Assembly (NCBI GenBank): GCA_934650095.1
Contig: CAKUFT010000031.1
Coordinates: 1 to 18,279 of the forward strand
DNA from: an uncultured Collinsella sp.
GTDB taxonomy: Bacteria; Actinomycetota; Coriobacteriia; Coriobacteriales; Coriobacteriaceae
Reading direction: 5' to 3'
Length of the DNA: 18,279 nucleotides
Under the pieces are notes generated by a model, which saw only the letters and a program-made list of their open reading frames with translations, was not told the origin of the DNA and made no database searches. This document shows positions 1 to 6,450 of this stretch, piece by piece. Each line of letters begins with the position of its first letter. Within the stretch, counting starts at the first letter, position 1. A program made the translations under genes and the position numbers.

Positions 1-141
1 GTATTGCTGCTAGCAGGTGATAAGTCAAGGGCGAGGTCGTCTAGGGCAAAATGGAACGGCTGGTATGCGATTAACATTCCCAAGGCCGAGCAAATATACC
101 GTCGTCACGTAAGGAGGCTCGATCGAGATGGAACTGCATGA
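1..141 (+). CDS. RelE/HigB-family toxin, C-terminal fragment (cut by window edge)
   Basis: The frame is open from base 1 to a TGA at 139-141 and gives the last 46 residues of a protein. It begins VLLLAGDKSR, continues with WNGWYAINIPKAEQIYRRH and ends RRLDRDGTA. This is the usual C-terminus of the RelE/ParE-superfamily toxins of the HigB/Gp49 type (hydrophobic strand, GDK turn, WY.. IP.A..IY..H helix). In that family the protein is a ribosome-dependent or free mRNA endonuclease; activity here is inferred only from family. The catalytic part lies upstream of the window. The gene overlaps the antitoxin ORF by 14 nt, the toxin-first order typical of higBA-type modules. Whether the 5' part is intact cannot be seen. 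Confidence 0.75.
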   Translation, partial: VLLLAGDKSRARSSRAKWNGWYAINIPKAEQIYRRHVRRLDRDGTA

Positions 142-430
142 GTATATGGAGTCTCGCGGGATAGCGCGCGACTCCATTGCCGCCGAGCAGGAGAAAACTC
201 GTGAGCGTATCGAGGCTTACAAGCTTGCCCAGATTCGTAAACTCAAGGATCTGACGCAGGCGTCGGTCGCTCAGTCGATGGGTGTTTCTCAAAAACGCGT
301 CTCCGAGCTTGAGCGCGGAGAGTTGGGCTCGATGAGGCTCGACACCCTCAGCAGGTATGCCGAAAGCCTTGGGGGAAAACTTGTCGCAAGCATTGAGTTC
401 CCCGATCATACCGTGACGCTTGCTCGCTAA
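128..430 (+). CDS. XRE-family antitoxin (HigA-like)
   Basis: A 100-residue protein with an N-terminal acidic/basic helix (about 13-35) and a Cro/C1-type helix-turn-helix at about residues 43-63 (LTQASVAQSMGVSQKRVSEL), followed by ERGELGSMRLDTL and an ALGG-like SLGGKLVASIEF strand. This layout is characteristic of XRE antitoxins paired with RelE/HigB toxins in Actinobacteria. It should bind and neutralise the upstream toxin and repress the shared promoter, which lies outside the window. The ATG at 128 has an AAGGAGG at 111-117, located inside the toxin reading frame, so translation of the two genes is probably coupled. No clear terminator follows; the 147 nt to the next gene show nothing I can name. 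Confidence 0.85.
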   Translation: MELHEYMESRGIARDSIAAEQEKTRERIEAYKLAQIRKLKDLTQASVAQSMGVSQKRVSELERGELGSMRLDTLSRYAESLGGKLVASIEFPDHTVTLAR

Positions 431-577
431 AATCCTTCAATAACCCCCTCGCTTTCACCGACTACTACAGCCGCTCACCAAACCAACATGCGCTCTGGGC
501 AAATAGGCTGAACGTTTCGTGCGAGAATGCCCCACAGTAAACAAACTTGCACCAGAGCGTAAGGGGCTGGCATACAC

Positions 578-1321
578 ATGCAGACGGTCTATCGGGTATA
601 CGAGGGGGCGCGCGAGCCGCATCGGCTTGCCATCGAGCGCACGGCCGAGGTGCTCGGTCGCGGCGGCCTGGCGCTGATCCCGACCGAGACGGTCTACGGT
701 GTCGCCGTGGCGGTCAACGCCTTCTCGGATGCCGTCCCCCAAGATACAAGCGAATCCCTGCCGTGGCCGCGCGATCCGCAGACGACCGTCAACGGCGTCG
801 CGGTCCCCGCGCTCGGTACCGGCTACCGCCGCATCTTTACCCTCAAGCAGCGCGAGCTCACGCAAACTGTGGCTTGGCTGGTTGATGGCGTCGAAGCCCT
901 CGACCGCTACGGCGTGGATATCCCCGAAGAGGCTCGCGTGCTTGCCCGACGATGCTGGCCGGGCGCCCTGACTATCGTGGTCAAGGCAGCCCCCTGCGTG
1001 CCGACCTTTATGCGTGCTGCCGACGACACCGTGGCCCTGCGCGCTTCGGCTTCGCCTGTGGTGCAATCGCTCATCCGCGCCTGCGGCAGTCCACTTGCCT
1101 GCACGAGCGCCAACACGCACGGGGCGCCCTCGCCGGCAAGCTTTGCCGACGTTGAGGATCGCATCCTGGAGGGGGTCGATGTGGCCGTCGACGCAGGGGA
1201 GACCCCGTGCCGCGACGCCTCGACCATCGTGTCGTTCCAGCACGGCGGGCTCCAGATCCTGCGCCAAGGCGCACTTCCCGCATCAGAGATCGAACGGGTC
1301 CTGTCCGACCCGATGCAATAG
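578..1321 (+). CDS. tsaC: L-threonylcarbamoyladenylate synthase (TsaC/YrdC/Sua5 family)
   Basis: Makes threonylcarbamoyl-AMP from threonine, bicarbonate and ATP, the first step of t6A37 tRNA modification in the cytoplasm. The 247-residue product shows the YrdC fold landmarks: PTETVYGVAV at 35-44, a K-x-R element (LKQR, 89-92), CWPGALTIVV at 126-135, TVALRASASP at 151-160 and the TSAN nucleotide/threonine motif at 176-179, then GETPCRDASTIV. There is no Sua5 C-terminal domain, so it is the short TsaC type, yet it is longer than the usual ~200 residues because about 30 extra residues (about 48-82, Pro/Asp/Thr-rich) sit between the PTETVYG strand and the RIF..K.R helix. The Pro that usually follows K-x-R is Glu here. 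ATG 578 has AAGGGG at 561-566. It ends 13 nt before glpK, so the two are probably co-transcribed. Confidence 0.88.
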   Translation: MQTVYRVYEGAREPHRLAIERTAEVLGRGGLALIPTETVYGVAVAVNAFSDAVPQDTSESLPWPRDPQTTVNGVAVPALGTGYRRIFTLKQRELTQTVAWLVDGVEALDRYGVDIPEEARVLARRCWPGALTIVVKAAPCVPTFMRAADDTVALRASASPVVQSLIRACGSPLACTSANTHGAPSPASFADVEDRILEGVDVAVDAGETPCRDASTIVSFQHGGLQILRQGALPASEIERVLSDPMQ

Positions 1322-1334
1322 AAAGGTGTAAGCG

Positions 1335-2876
1335 ATGTCGTTGAATCTAGGCAGCTTGGGCATGGAAGATGCCTCGTTTAGCTTTGGCGGTTCCTACATC
1401 ATGGCGCTCGACTGCGGCACCACCTCGGTACTCGCGACCATCGTCGATGAGTACGGCTGCATCGTCGCCCAAGCGCGCCGCAGCGTCAAAACCAGCTTCC
1501 CGCGCCCCGGTTGGGTAGAGCAGGACCCCATGGCGGTCCTCGCCAGTCAAATCGCGGTCATGATGGAAGTCCAGTTTAAGAGCGGAATCCACTCCGACCG
1601 CATCGCCGCCATCGGCATCTCCAACCAGCGCGAGACCACGGTGGTCTGGGATCGCGTAAGCGGTCAGCCCATCTATAACGCCATTGTATGGCAGTGCCGC
1701 CGCACCGCGCCGGCAATCGACGCGTTGGTTGAACAGGGTTGCGAGGAGCTGGTGCGTGCCCGCACGGGGCTCACGCTCGATCCGTATTTCTCGGCCTCCA
1801 AGGTGCAGTGGATTCTCGACAACGTCGACGGTGCGCGCGAGAGCGCGGCGGCGGGCGACCTCATGTTTGGCACCATCGACACCTGGCTCATCTACAACCT
1901 CACCGGCGGCCAGGTCTTTGCCACCGACTACACCAACGCCAGCCGTACCGCACTCTTTAATATCCATACGCTCGATTGGGATGACGACCTGCTGGCGCTC
2001 TTTGACGTTCCGCGTTCCATGATGCCCGAGGTCCGCTGGAGCTCGGGCGACTACGGCCGCGTCGCGAGCGACATCATGACCAACATGCCGCCCATCATGG
2101 GCGTGGCGGGCGACCAGCAGGCGTCGCTGTTCGGCCACTGCTGTTTCCATCCCGGCCAGACCAAAAACACCTATGGCACGGGCTGCTTTATGCTCATGAA
2201 CACCGGTGACGAGATCGTCGAGTCCAAGAACGGCTTGGTTTCCACCATCGGTATCGCCGCGGACGGCAAGATCAGCTATGCGCTCGAAGGTTCCATCTTT
2301 GCCGCCGGCTCCACCATGAACTGGCTGCGCAACAACATGGGTATCATCTCGAGCGTGAGCGAGTCGGCGCAGCTCGCCGCTTCAATCAACGACAACGAGG
2401 GCTGCTACTTCGTTCCCGCCTTTGCGGGCTTGGGTGCTCCCTGGTGGGACCCGCGCGCCCGCGGCATCGTGTGCGGCCTGACCGGCGCCTCGAGCCGCGC
2501 GACCATCGTGCGCGCGGCCTGTGAGTCCATGGCCTACCAGAGCTACGACGTATTGCGTGCCATGGAGCAAGACGTGGGGCTTTCAATCGAGCGCCTGTCC
2601 GTCGATGGCGGTGCCTCGCGCAACGAGTTCATCATGCAGTTCCAAGCCGACCTGCTGGATATCCCCGTGCTGCAGTGCGAGACGGTGGAGACCACGGCGA
2701 TCGGTGCCGCGTACTTGGCCGGCCTTGCCGTCGGCTATTGGGAGGATTTGGAGGAGCTGGAGCAAAACGCCCAGATCGTTAAGACCTTCCTTCCCCATAT
2801 GCCCGCCGAGCGCCGCGAGCAAAACCTGGCGGGCTGGCATGACGCCGTCAAGCGCTCGCTCAGCACCGCGCAGTAG
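1335..2876 (+). CDS. glpK: Glycerol kinase
   Basis: Phosphorylates glycerol to sn-glycerol 3-phosphate with ATP, feeding glycolysis and phospholipid synthesis. The 513-residue FGGY kinase has the phosphate-1 motif LDCGTTSV (about 25-32), GISNQRETTVVWD, NAIVWQCRRTA, GTIDTWLIYNLTGG, TDYTNASRTALFNIHTLDWD, the catalytic aspartate in GVAGDQQASLFG (D260), KNTYGTGCF, EGSIFAAGSTMNWLRN, and PAFAGLGAPWWDPRARG, all highly typical of GlpK rather than xylulose or other sugar kinases. The start at 1335 has AAAGGTG at 1322-1328 with good spacing and gives about 18 residues ahead of the usual N-terminus; an internal ATG at 1401 would match the family start but lacks an obvious ribosome site. No glpF, glpD or glpR is present. 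No T-rich terminator follows. Confidence 0.96.
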   Translation: MSLNLGSLGMEDASFSFGGSYIMALDCGTTSVLATIVDEYGCIVAQARRSVKTSFPRPGWVEQDPMAVLASQIAVMMEVQFKSGIHSDRIAAIGISNQRETTVVWDRVSGQPIYNAIVWQCRRTAPAIDALVEQGCEELVRARTGLTLDPYFSASKVQWILDNVDGARESAAAGDLMFGTIDTWLIYNLTGGQVFATDYTNASRTALFNIHTLDWDDDLLALFDVPRSMMPEVRWSSGDYGRVASDIMTNMPPIMGVAGDQQASLFGHCCFHPGQTKNTYGTGCFMLMNTGDEIVESKNGLVSTIGIAADGKISYALEGSIFAAGSTMNWLRNNMGIISSVSESAQLAASINDNEGCYFVPAFAGLGAPWWDPRARGIVCGLTGASSRATIVRAACESMAYQSYDVLRAMEQDVGLSIERLSVDGGASRNEFIMQFQADLLDIPVLQCETVETTAIGAAYLAGLAVGYWEDLEELEQNAQIVKTFLPHMPAERREQNLAGWHDAVKRSLSTAQ

Positions 2877-2894
2877 GGCCCGACGGGCGCTCGA

Positions 2895-2900
2895 TACAAT
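2895..2900 (+). promoter_or_regulatory. Candidate -10 box for upp (TACAAT)
   Basis: TACAAT matches the sigma-A -10 consensus at five of six positions and lies in the short spacer after glpK. No convincing -35 hexamer is found 16-18 nt upstream. If used, transcription would begin near 2907 and leave a leader of about 90 nt in front of upp. Confidence 0.35.
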
Positions 2901-2917
2901 TAACCGCTAAACTTATG

Positions 2918-2974
2918 CACGGCGCGCGGCAACAACATCGCCATGCGCCGTGTCAGCAAGGCCGTCTTCCGGCC
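2918..2974 (+). promoter_or_regulatory. Two stem-loops in the upp leader
   Basis: The first hairpin pairs CACGGCGC (2918-2925) with GCGCCGTG (2945-2952), and inside it GGC (2928-2930) with GCC (2940-2942) across a 2x2 internal loop. The second pairs GGCCG (2960-2964) with CGGCC (2970-2974) around a 5-nt loop and ends 6 nt before the AAAGGGG ribosome site (2981-2987). Neither is followed by a T-tract, so they are not ordinary intrinsic terminators. I do not recognise a PyrR-binding loop or a known riboswitch. Confidence 0.45.
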
Positions 2975-2997
2975 GCAACGAAAGGGGCAACCAACCC

Positions 2998-3645
2998 ATG
3001 ACCGTCACCTACGATACGTCCCGTGTGACCCTTGTCGATCACCCGCTCGTCCAGCACAAGCTATCGATCCTGCGTGACAAAAACACCGGCACCAACCAGT
3101 TCCGCCAACTCGTGCGTGAGCTCGCGCTTTTTGACGGCTACGAGGCCATGCGCGATCTGCCCATGGAAGACGTCGAGGTCGAGACCCCTATCACCACCGC
3201 AACGTTTAAGCAGCTTGCCGGCAAAAAGCTCGCTATCGTTCCCATTCTGCGTGCAGGCCTTGGCATGGTCGATGGCATCCTCGACCTGGTGCCTTCCGCT
3301 CGCGTGGGCCATATCGGCATGGAGCGTGACGAGGTCACCCACGAGCCGCACGAGTACTATTGCAAGATGCCCAAGGACATCGACCAGCGCATCTGCCTGG
3401 TTGTCGATCCCATGCTCGCCACGGGCGGCTCGGCCGAGATGGCCATCAGCTATCTGCGTGAGCGCGGTGTCAAAGATATCCGCATGCTGTGCATCGTCGC
3501 TGCGCCCGAGGGCCTCAAGTCGCTGACCGAGAAGGACCCCGACGTGCACATCTATACCTGCGCCATCGACGACCATCTCAACGAGGCCGCCTACATCGTT
3601 CCCGGCCTGGGCGACGCCGGCGACCGCATCTACGGCACGCTCTAG
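2998..3645 (+). CDS. upp: Uracil phosphoribosyltransferase
   Basis: Salvages uracil: uracil + PRPP gives UMP + diphosphate, in the cytoplasm. The 215-residue protein has the expected length and order of motifs: [18 protein letters not shown] near the N-terminus, [13 protein letters not shown] at 81-93, the PRPP-binding loop [12 protein letters not shown] at 135-146, and the uracil-binding [12 protein letters not shown] at 199-210. I chose the ATG at 2998, preceded by AAAGGGG at 2981-2987, over an in-frame GTG at 2950 that would add 16 residues without family support and would lie in the leader hairpin. The gene seems to be monocistronic, bounded by its own leader and the hairpin at 3687. Confidence 0.96.
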   Translation: MTVTYDTSRVTLVDHPLVQHKLSILRDKNTGTNQFRQLVRELALFDGYEAMRDLPMEDVEVETPITTATFKQLAGKKLAIVPILRAGLGMVDGILDLVPSARVGHIGMERDEVTHEPHEYYCKMPKDIDQRICLVVDPMLATGGSAEMAISYLRERGVKDIRMLCIVAAPEGLKSLTEKDPDVHIYTCAIDDHLNEAAYIVPGLGDAGDRIYGTL

Positions 3646-3686
3646 TCACTAAGCCTTGTCGGTTGCGGCCGCAAATACGAAGAAAT

Positions 3687-3729
3687 GGTGCGCGCGGGCA
3701 AGCAGAAGACGCCTGCGCGCACCTTTAGT
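3687..3729 (+). terminator. Intrinsic terminator after upp
   Basis: A 13-bp stem (3687-3699 with 3711-3723, one G-T wobble) closes an 11-nt loop and is followed by TTTAGTT, a short, imperfect U-tract. It lies 42 nt after the upp stop codon, the only strong hairpin before the atp region. Confidence 0.75.
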
Positions 3730-3735
3730 TAATGG

Positions 3736-3826
3736 ACGTTTTTCTCTGCAGGGTTCGAAAAAACGTATTACCGTAACTGCGGCATAAAGAAGGTCTTAAG
3801 AAAACGTACAGGTGCGTATTAACCGT
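3736..3826. repeat. Inverted and direct repeats upstream of the atp promoter
   Basis: ACGTTTTT (3736-3743) and AAAAACGT (3759-3766) form an 8-bp inverted repeat with a 15-nt spacer. CGTATTACCGT (3764-3774) recurs as CGTATTAACCGT (3815-3826), 51 nt later. The stretch is much more AT-rich than the surrounding genes. The arms could be a second weak terminator or protein-binding sites upstream of the atp promoter; the sequence does not decide. Confidence 0.4.
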
Positions 3827-3837
3827 TTGTTTTTCGG

Positions 3838-3865
3838 TTGTACTTTGGCGATTGGCTCGTACAAT
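3838..3865 (+). promoter_or_regulatory. Probable atp operon promoter
   Basis: TACAAT at 3860-3865 is a good -10 box. TTGTAC at 3838-3843 sits 16 nt upstream as a weak -35 (only TTG fits well). A T-rich run at 3826-3834 lies directly upstream, as an UP element would. The predicted start near 3872 would leave a leader of about 50 nt before the first gene of the operon. Confidence 0.5.
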
Positions 3866-3922
3866 AGTCACCAATGTTTGGCTGGGACTGTGCTGTGAAG
3901 CGTTTAAACAAGGAAAGCGAGG

Positions 3923-4240
3923 ATGCCAGTGTTTCAGATAGCCGATCTGCTCGCTATCGTTGCAGGCGCCATCGCGGGCGCAATTGCCTTCCTTCCCTTT
4001 GTCTTTACGCTCAAGCCGGTTCTTGACGATAAGCAGAATGCGGACATGCTCAAGGGAATGGTGAGTCTGGCGGTCTCGGCAATCGCCCTGCTCGTCTTTA
4101 CCTTGGTTGTGTTTGCGTTGTTCGGAGAGGCGTTTCGCATGTTCCTCCTGGGCGAGGCGATCGGCTTCGTGGCCTTTATGGCCACCTGCACGGTTCGTGT
4201 CGCCAAGGCGCTGCGAGATCCTCATGAGGTCGAAAGGTAA
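3923..4240 (+). CDS. Small three-helix membrane protein in the AtpI position
   Basis: A 105-residue protein with three predicted membrane helices (about 8-30, 44-68 and 72-92) and a short basic/acidic tail ending DPHEVER. It is the first gene of the atp operon, ends 3 nt before atpB, and has AAGGA at 3910-3914 eight nt from the ATG. Position and size are those of AtpI, which helps assemble the c-ring or handles Mg2+ in other bacteria. The sequence itself does not show a motif that I can match with confidence to the AtpI (ATP-synt_I) family, so the role is inferred from place only. Alternatives are an unrelated assembly factor or a lineage-specific Fo accessory protein. Confidence 0.6.
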   Translation: MPVFQIADLLAIVAGAIAGAIAFLPFVFTLKPVLDDKQNADMLKGMVSLAVSAIALLVFTLVVFALFGEAFRMFLLGEAIGFVAFMATCTVRVAKALRDPHEVER

Positions 4241-4243
4241 GTC

Positions 4244-5047
4244 GTGGAAATTTTTGAAAAGCTGCCTGATGAGATTAATCATCTGGTCAGCGAGTTCAGC
4301 TCCACCCCTGTCGTGGGCGATCTGAGCTGCGGCATCACGCAGTACTCGTTTTGGCTGATCGTCTCCACGATCGTGCTCCTGATCGTCCTGGCCGTGTTCA
4401 AGAAGAAGCAGACCCTGGTTCCCAAGGGCTTCTTCGTCAACGGTTTCGAGTACATCATCGAGTACGTCGAGAACGATATCGGCAAGGGCGTCGTGGGTGA
4501 GAACTGGAAGAAGCACTTCCCGTTCCTGTGCTCGCTTTTCCTGTTCATCCTGATCAATAACATGATCGGCCTGATCCCGGGAATGAAGCCCGGCACCGGC
4601 GCAATCGGCTCCACCGCCGCGCTCGCCATCTTCGCCTTCGTGTACTTCATCTACTACGGATGCAAGGCCCACGGCGTGATCGGCTACATCAAGAGCCTCG
4701 CCCCGCAGGGCGTGAGCTTCCCGATGAACGTGCTCGTGTGGGTCGTCGAGCTCTTCTCGACCTTCCTGCGCCTCATCACGCTCGCCGTCCGTCTGTTCTG
4801 CAACATGTTCGCAGGACACGTGGTCATGGGCTCGTTCGCCATCATGGCGAGCATGTTCATGCAGCCGCTGCTTCAGCAGGTTTCCGCGGCCCACGCCGTC
4901 GGCGCCCTGCCTTCGCTGGCCTGGCTTGCCATCCTCATCCTGATCTATGCGATCGAGCTTGTGGTCGGCGCTATCCAGGCCTACGTCTTCACGGTCCTTA
5001 CCGCCGTGTATGTCTCCGAGGCAGAGGAGGTCGCGGAGGAGGAGTAG
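4244..5047 (+). CDS. atpB: F1Fo ATP synthase subunit a
   Basis: Stator channel subunit of Fo, in the cytoplasmic membrane; provides the two half-channels for protons. The 267-residue protein has several hydrophobic helices and the diagnostic helix LAVRLFCNMFAGH containing the essential arginine R183 (E. coli R210). The E. coli E219/H245 pair is swapped: H192 and E238, an arrangement common outside enterobacteria. Q245 (E. coli Q252) is present in GAIQAYVFTVLTAVYV. The C-terminus is an unusually acidic tail, SEAEEVAEEE. It starts with GTG at 4244 behind AAAGGT overlapping the end of the preceding gene (stop 4238-4240), so translation is probably coupled. Confidence 0.96.
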   Translation: MEIFEKLPDEINHLVSEFSSTPVVGDLSCGITQYSFWLIVSTIVLLIVLAVFKKKQTLVPKGFFVNGFEYIIEYVENDIGKGVVGENWKKHFPFLCSLFLFILINNMIGLIPGMKPGTGAIGSTAALAIFAFVYFIYYGCKAHGVIGYIKSLAPQGVSFPMNVLVWVVELFSTFLRLITLAVRLFCNMFAGHVVMGSFAIMASMFMQPLLQQVSAAHAVGALPSLAWLAILILIYAIELVVGAIQAYVFTVLTAVYVSEAEEVAEEE

Positions 5048-5117
5048 TCTTCCGTTCGCGCCTAAAGGTAAGGCAATTCGTTAAACCGCCGGTGCCCGTA
5101 CCCATGGAGCCCGGCAG

Positions 5118-5171
5118 TTATAAAAAAGGTTATCCTGCGTGAAATAAGACACGCACGACAAAGGAGGAATC
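5118..5171 (+). promoter_or_regulatory. Translation initiation region of atpE
   Basis: A near-perfect AAGGAGG at 5161-5167 lies 4 nt from the GTG start. It is preceded by a 6-bp hairpin (TGCGTG 5136-5141 with CACGCA 5150-5155) and by an A-rich stretch (5118-5127, TTATAAAAAA). The gap to atpB (124 nt) is the longest inside the operon. Enhanced initiation at atpE is known in E. coli, where many more c than other subunits are needed; the same is inferred here. The TATAAA at 5119-5124 could also be a -10 box, but no -35 is evident. Confidence 0.6.
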
Positions 5172-5366
5172 GTGGGAGTTATCGGTTACGGTCTCGGTGT
5201 TATCGGCGCTGGTCTTGCTATCGGCCTGTCTGCTCTGGGTGCTACGGGTGCTATGGCCCGTCAGCCTGAGGTCCAGGGCCGCGTGTTCACCGTCTTCATC
5301 ATGGGCTCCGCCTTCGGCGAGGCTCTGGCTCTGATCGGCTTCGTTGTCGCGCTGATCGTTAAATAG
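5172..5366 (+). CDS. atpE: F1Fo ATP synthase subunit c
   Basis: Rotor-ring proteolipid. The 64-residue hairpin has a Gly-rich first helix (GYGLGVIGAGLAIGLSALG), the polar loop ARQPE with R30-Q31-P32, and a second helix with the proton-carrying carboxylate E50 in SAFGEALALIG. The residue after E50 is Ala and the first helix lacks the Gln of Na+-type rings, so H+ specificity is likely. The protein is 6-15 residues shorter at its N-terminus than most c subunits; the frame is closed by a TAA at 5145-5147 and no other start codon lies between, so GTG 5172 is the only sensible start and the short form is real. Confidence 0.94.
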   Translation: MGVIGYGLGVIGAGLAIGLSALGATGAMARQPEVQGRVFTVFIMGSAFGEALALIGFVVALIVK

Positions 5367-5381
5367 CACGGAGCGTCAAGT

Positions 5382-5984
5382 ATGAATCTTTCATCCCAGA
5401 AGAGCGCGATCGCACTCTCCGCGTCCGCGGCCGCGCTGCTCATGCCGGTGTCCGCGTTCGCCGAGGACGGCGCTGCCGGTGCGGACATCCTCATCCCTAA
5501 GATGGCGGAGTTCATCCCGGCGCTCATCGCCTTCCTGATCATCTGGATCGTGCTGGCCAAGGTCGCCCTGCCGGGCATCATGAAAACCATGGAGGAGCGC
5601 GGCAAGAAGATCGAGGAGAGCCTCGACGAGGCCGAGAAGACCAAGCAGGAGGCTATCGCCAAGCGCGCTGAGTCCGACTCGATCGTCACCGACGCCCGTC
5701 GTCAGGCTGCCGACATCGTTCTCGAGGCCCGTAAGGACGCCGAGTCCGAGCGCGCCCGCATCATCGAGGCCGCTCACAAGGAGGCCGAGGAGATCATCGC
5801 CAAGGCCCACACGACCGTCGAGGACGAGCGCAAGTCCATCTACGCCGGTGCCGCGAGCTCCATCGCCGACCTGTCCGTTGCCGTCGCCACCAAGATCGTG
5901 GGCGAGGCACTCGAGGACGAGGCCGAGCAGAAGAAGCTCATCGAGCGCTACATCCAGGAAGCAGGTAGCCTGAATGCCGACTAG
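5382..5984 (+). CDS. atpF: F1Fo ATP synthase subunit b, with signal-peptide-like N-terminus
   Basis: Peripheral stalk subunit linking Fo to F1. Of 200 residues, about 44-62 form the membrane anchor (FIPALIAFLIIWIVLAKVA) and about 65-175 a highly charged coiled coil rich in Glu, Lys, Arg and Ala. Ahead of the anchor lies an additional segment: K7, a hydrophobic stretch at 9-23, and AFA-ED at 25-29, which reads as a signal peptidase I site after A27. Cleavage would leave a short extracytoplasmic segment (EDGAAGADILIPK) before the anchor. ACGGAG at 5369-5374 precedes ATG 5382, 15 nt after atpE. The 3' end overlaps atpH by 11 nt. Confidence 0.94.
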   Translation: MNLSSQKSAIALSASAAALLMPVSAFAEDGAAGADILIPKMAEFIPALIAFLIIWIVLAKVALPGIMKTMEERGKKIEESLDEAEKTKQEAIAKRAESDSIVTDARRQAADIVLEARKDAESERARIIEAAHKEAEEIIAKAHTTVEDERKSIYAGAASSIADLSVAVATKIVGEALEDEAEQKKLIERYIQEAGSLNAD

Positions 5985-6450
5985 CCGCTATCAGGACAAG
6001 GTGCTCGAGACCTACGCGCGCTCCCTTCTGGAAGCCGCCAAGGCCGAGAACCATGTGTTCGAGGACCTCGAGATGATCGAGCGCCTGGCTAGCGCCAGCC
6101 CCGAGATCATCGCCGTGCTCGACACCATGTCCAAGCGCGACCAGCTCGACCTTCTTCCCAAGGTGGCAGCTGCCTTTAAGTATGTTGCCGAGGAAGACGA
6201 GGATGTAGTGGGCGTGACCGTCACCACGGCGATCCCGCTCGACGACGAGCTGCGTCAAACCATCACTAAGAAATGCGAGCAGGACTTCGGCCGCAAGGTA
6301 TTCCTTATCGAGCAGGTCGACCCGTCTATCGTGGGCGGCCTGGTGCTCGAGGCCCGCGGCGAGCGTCGTGACATTTCCGTCAAGACGCAGCTGCGCATCG
6401 CGCAGGAGACCCTCGCAAACTCTGCTAATTCGTACGGAGGTGAAGCCTAA
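5974..6450 (+). CDS. atpH: F1Fo ATP synthase subunit delta (short form)
   Basis: Connects the b-dimer to the top of the alpha3-beta3 hexamer. The 158-residue protein shows the N-terminal YARSLLEAA helix and the typical C-terminal [21 protein letters not shown]...[14 protein letters not shown]. It is about 20 residues shorter than the usual 175-180: by eye, one helical segment of the N-terminal bundle is missing between [11 protein letters not shown] and LLPKVAAAF, where other deltas have roughly 25 residues including a NFL..L.ENGRL-like helix. The start overlaps the last 11 nt of atpF and the stop shares an A with the atpA ATG, so translational coupling is likely on both sides. Confidence 0.9.
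   Translation: MPTSRYQDKVLETYARSLLEAAKAENHVFEDLEMIERLASASPEIIAVLDTMSKRDQLDLLPKVAAAFKYVAEEDEDVVGVTVTTAIPLDDELRQTITKKCEQDFGRKVFLIEQVDPSIVGGLVLEARGERRDISVKTQLRIAQETLANSANSYGGEA

Noticed and set aside
431..577. Promoter or terminator between the antitoxin and tsaC
   Set aside because: GAGAAT at 523-528 resembles a -10 but no -35 is present, and no hairpin with T-tract is found; left unannotated.
2950..2997. Upstream GTG start for upp adding 16 residues
   Set aside because: The extra residues have no family counterpart, and the ATG at 2998 has a well-placed ribosome site.
3725..4894. Open frame of 389 codons on the minus strand across the atp promoter and atpB
   Set aside because: It crosses a good promoter and two real plus-strand membrane-protein genes; the product is a His/Asp/Glu-rich shadow with no recognisable domain.
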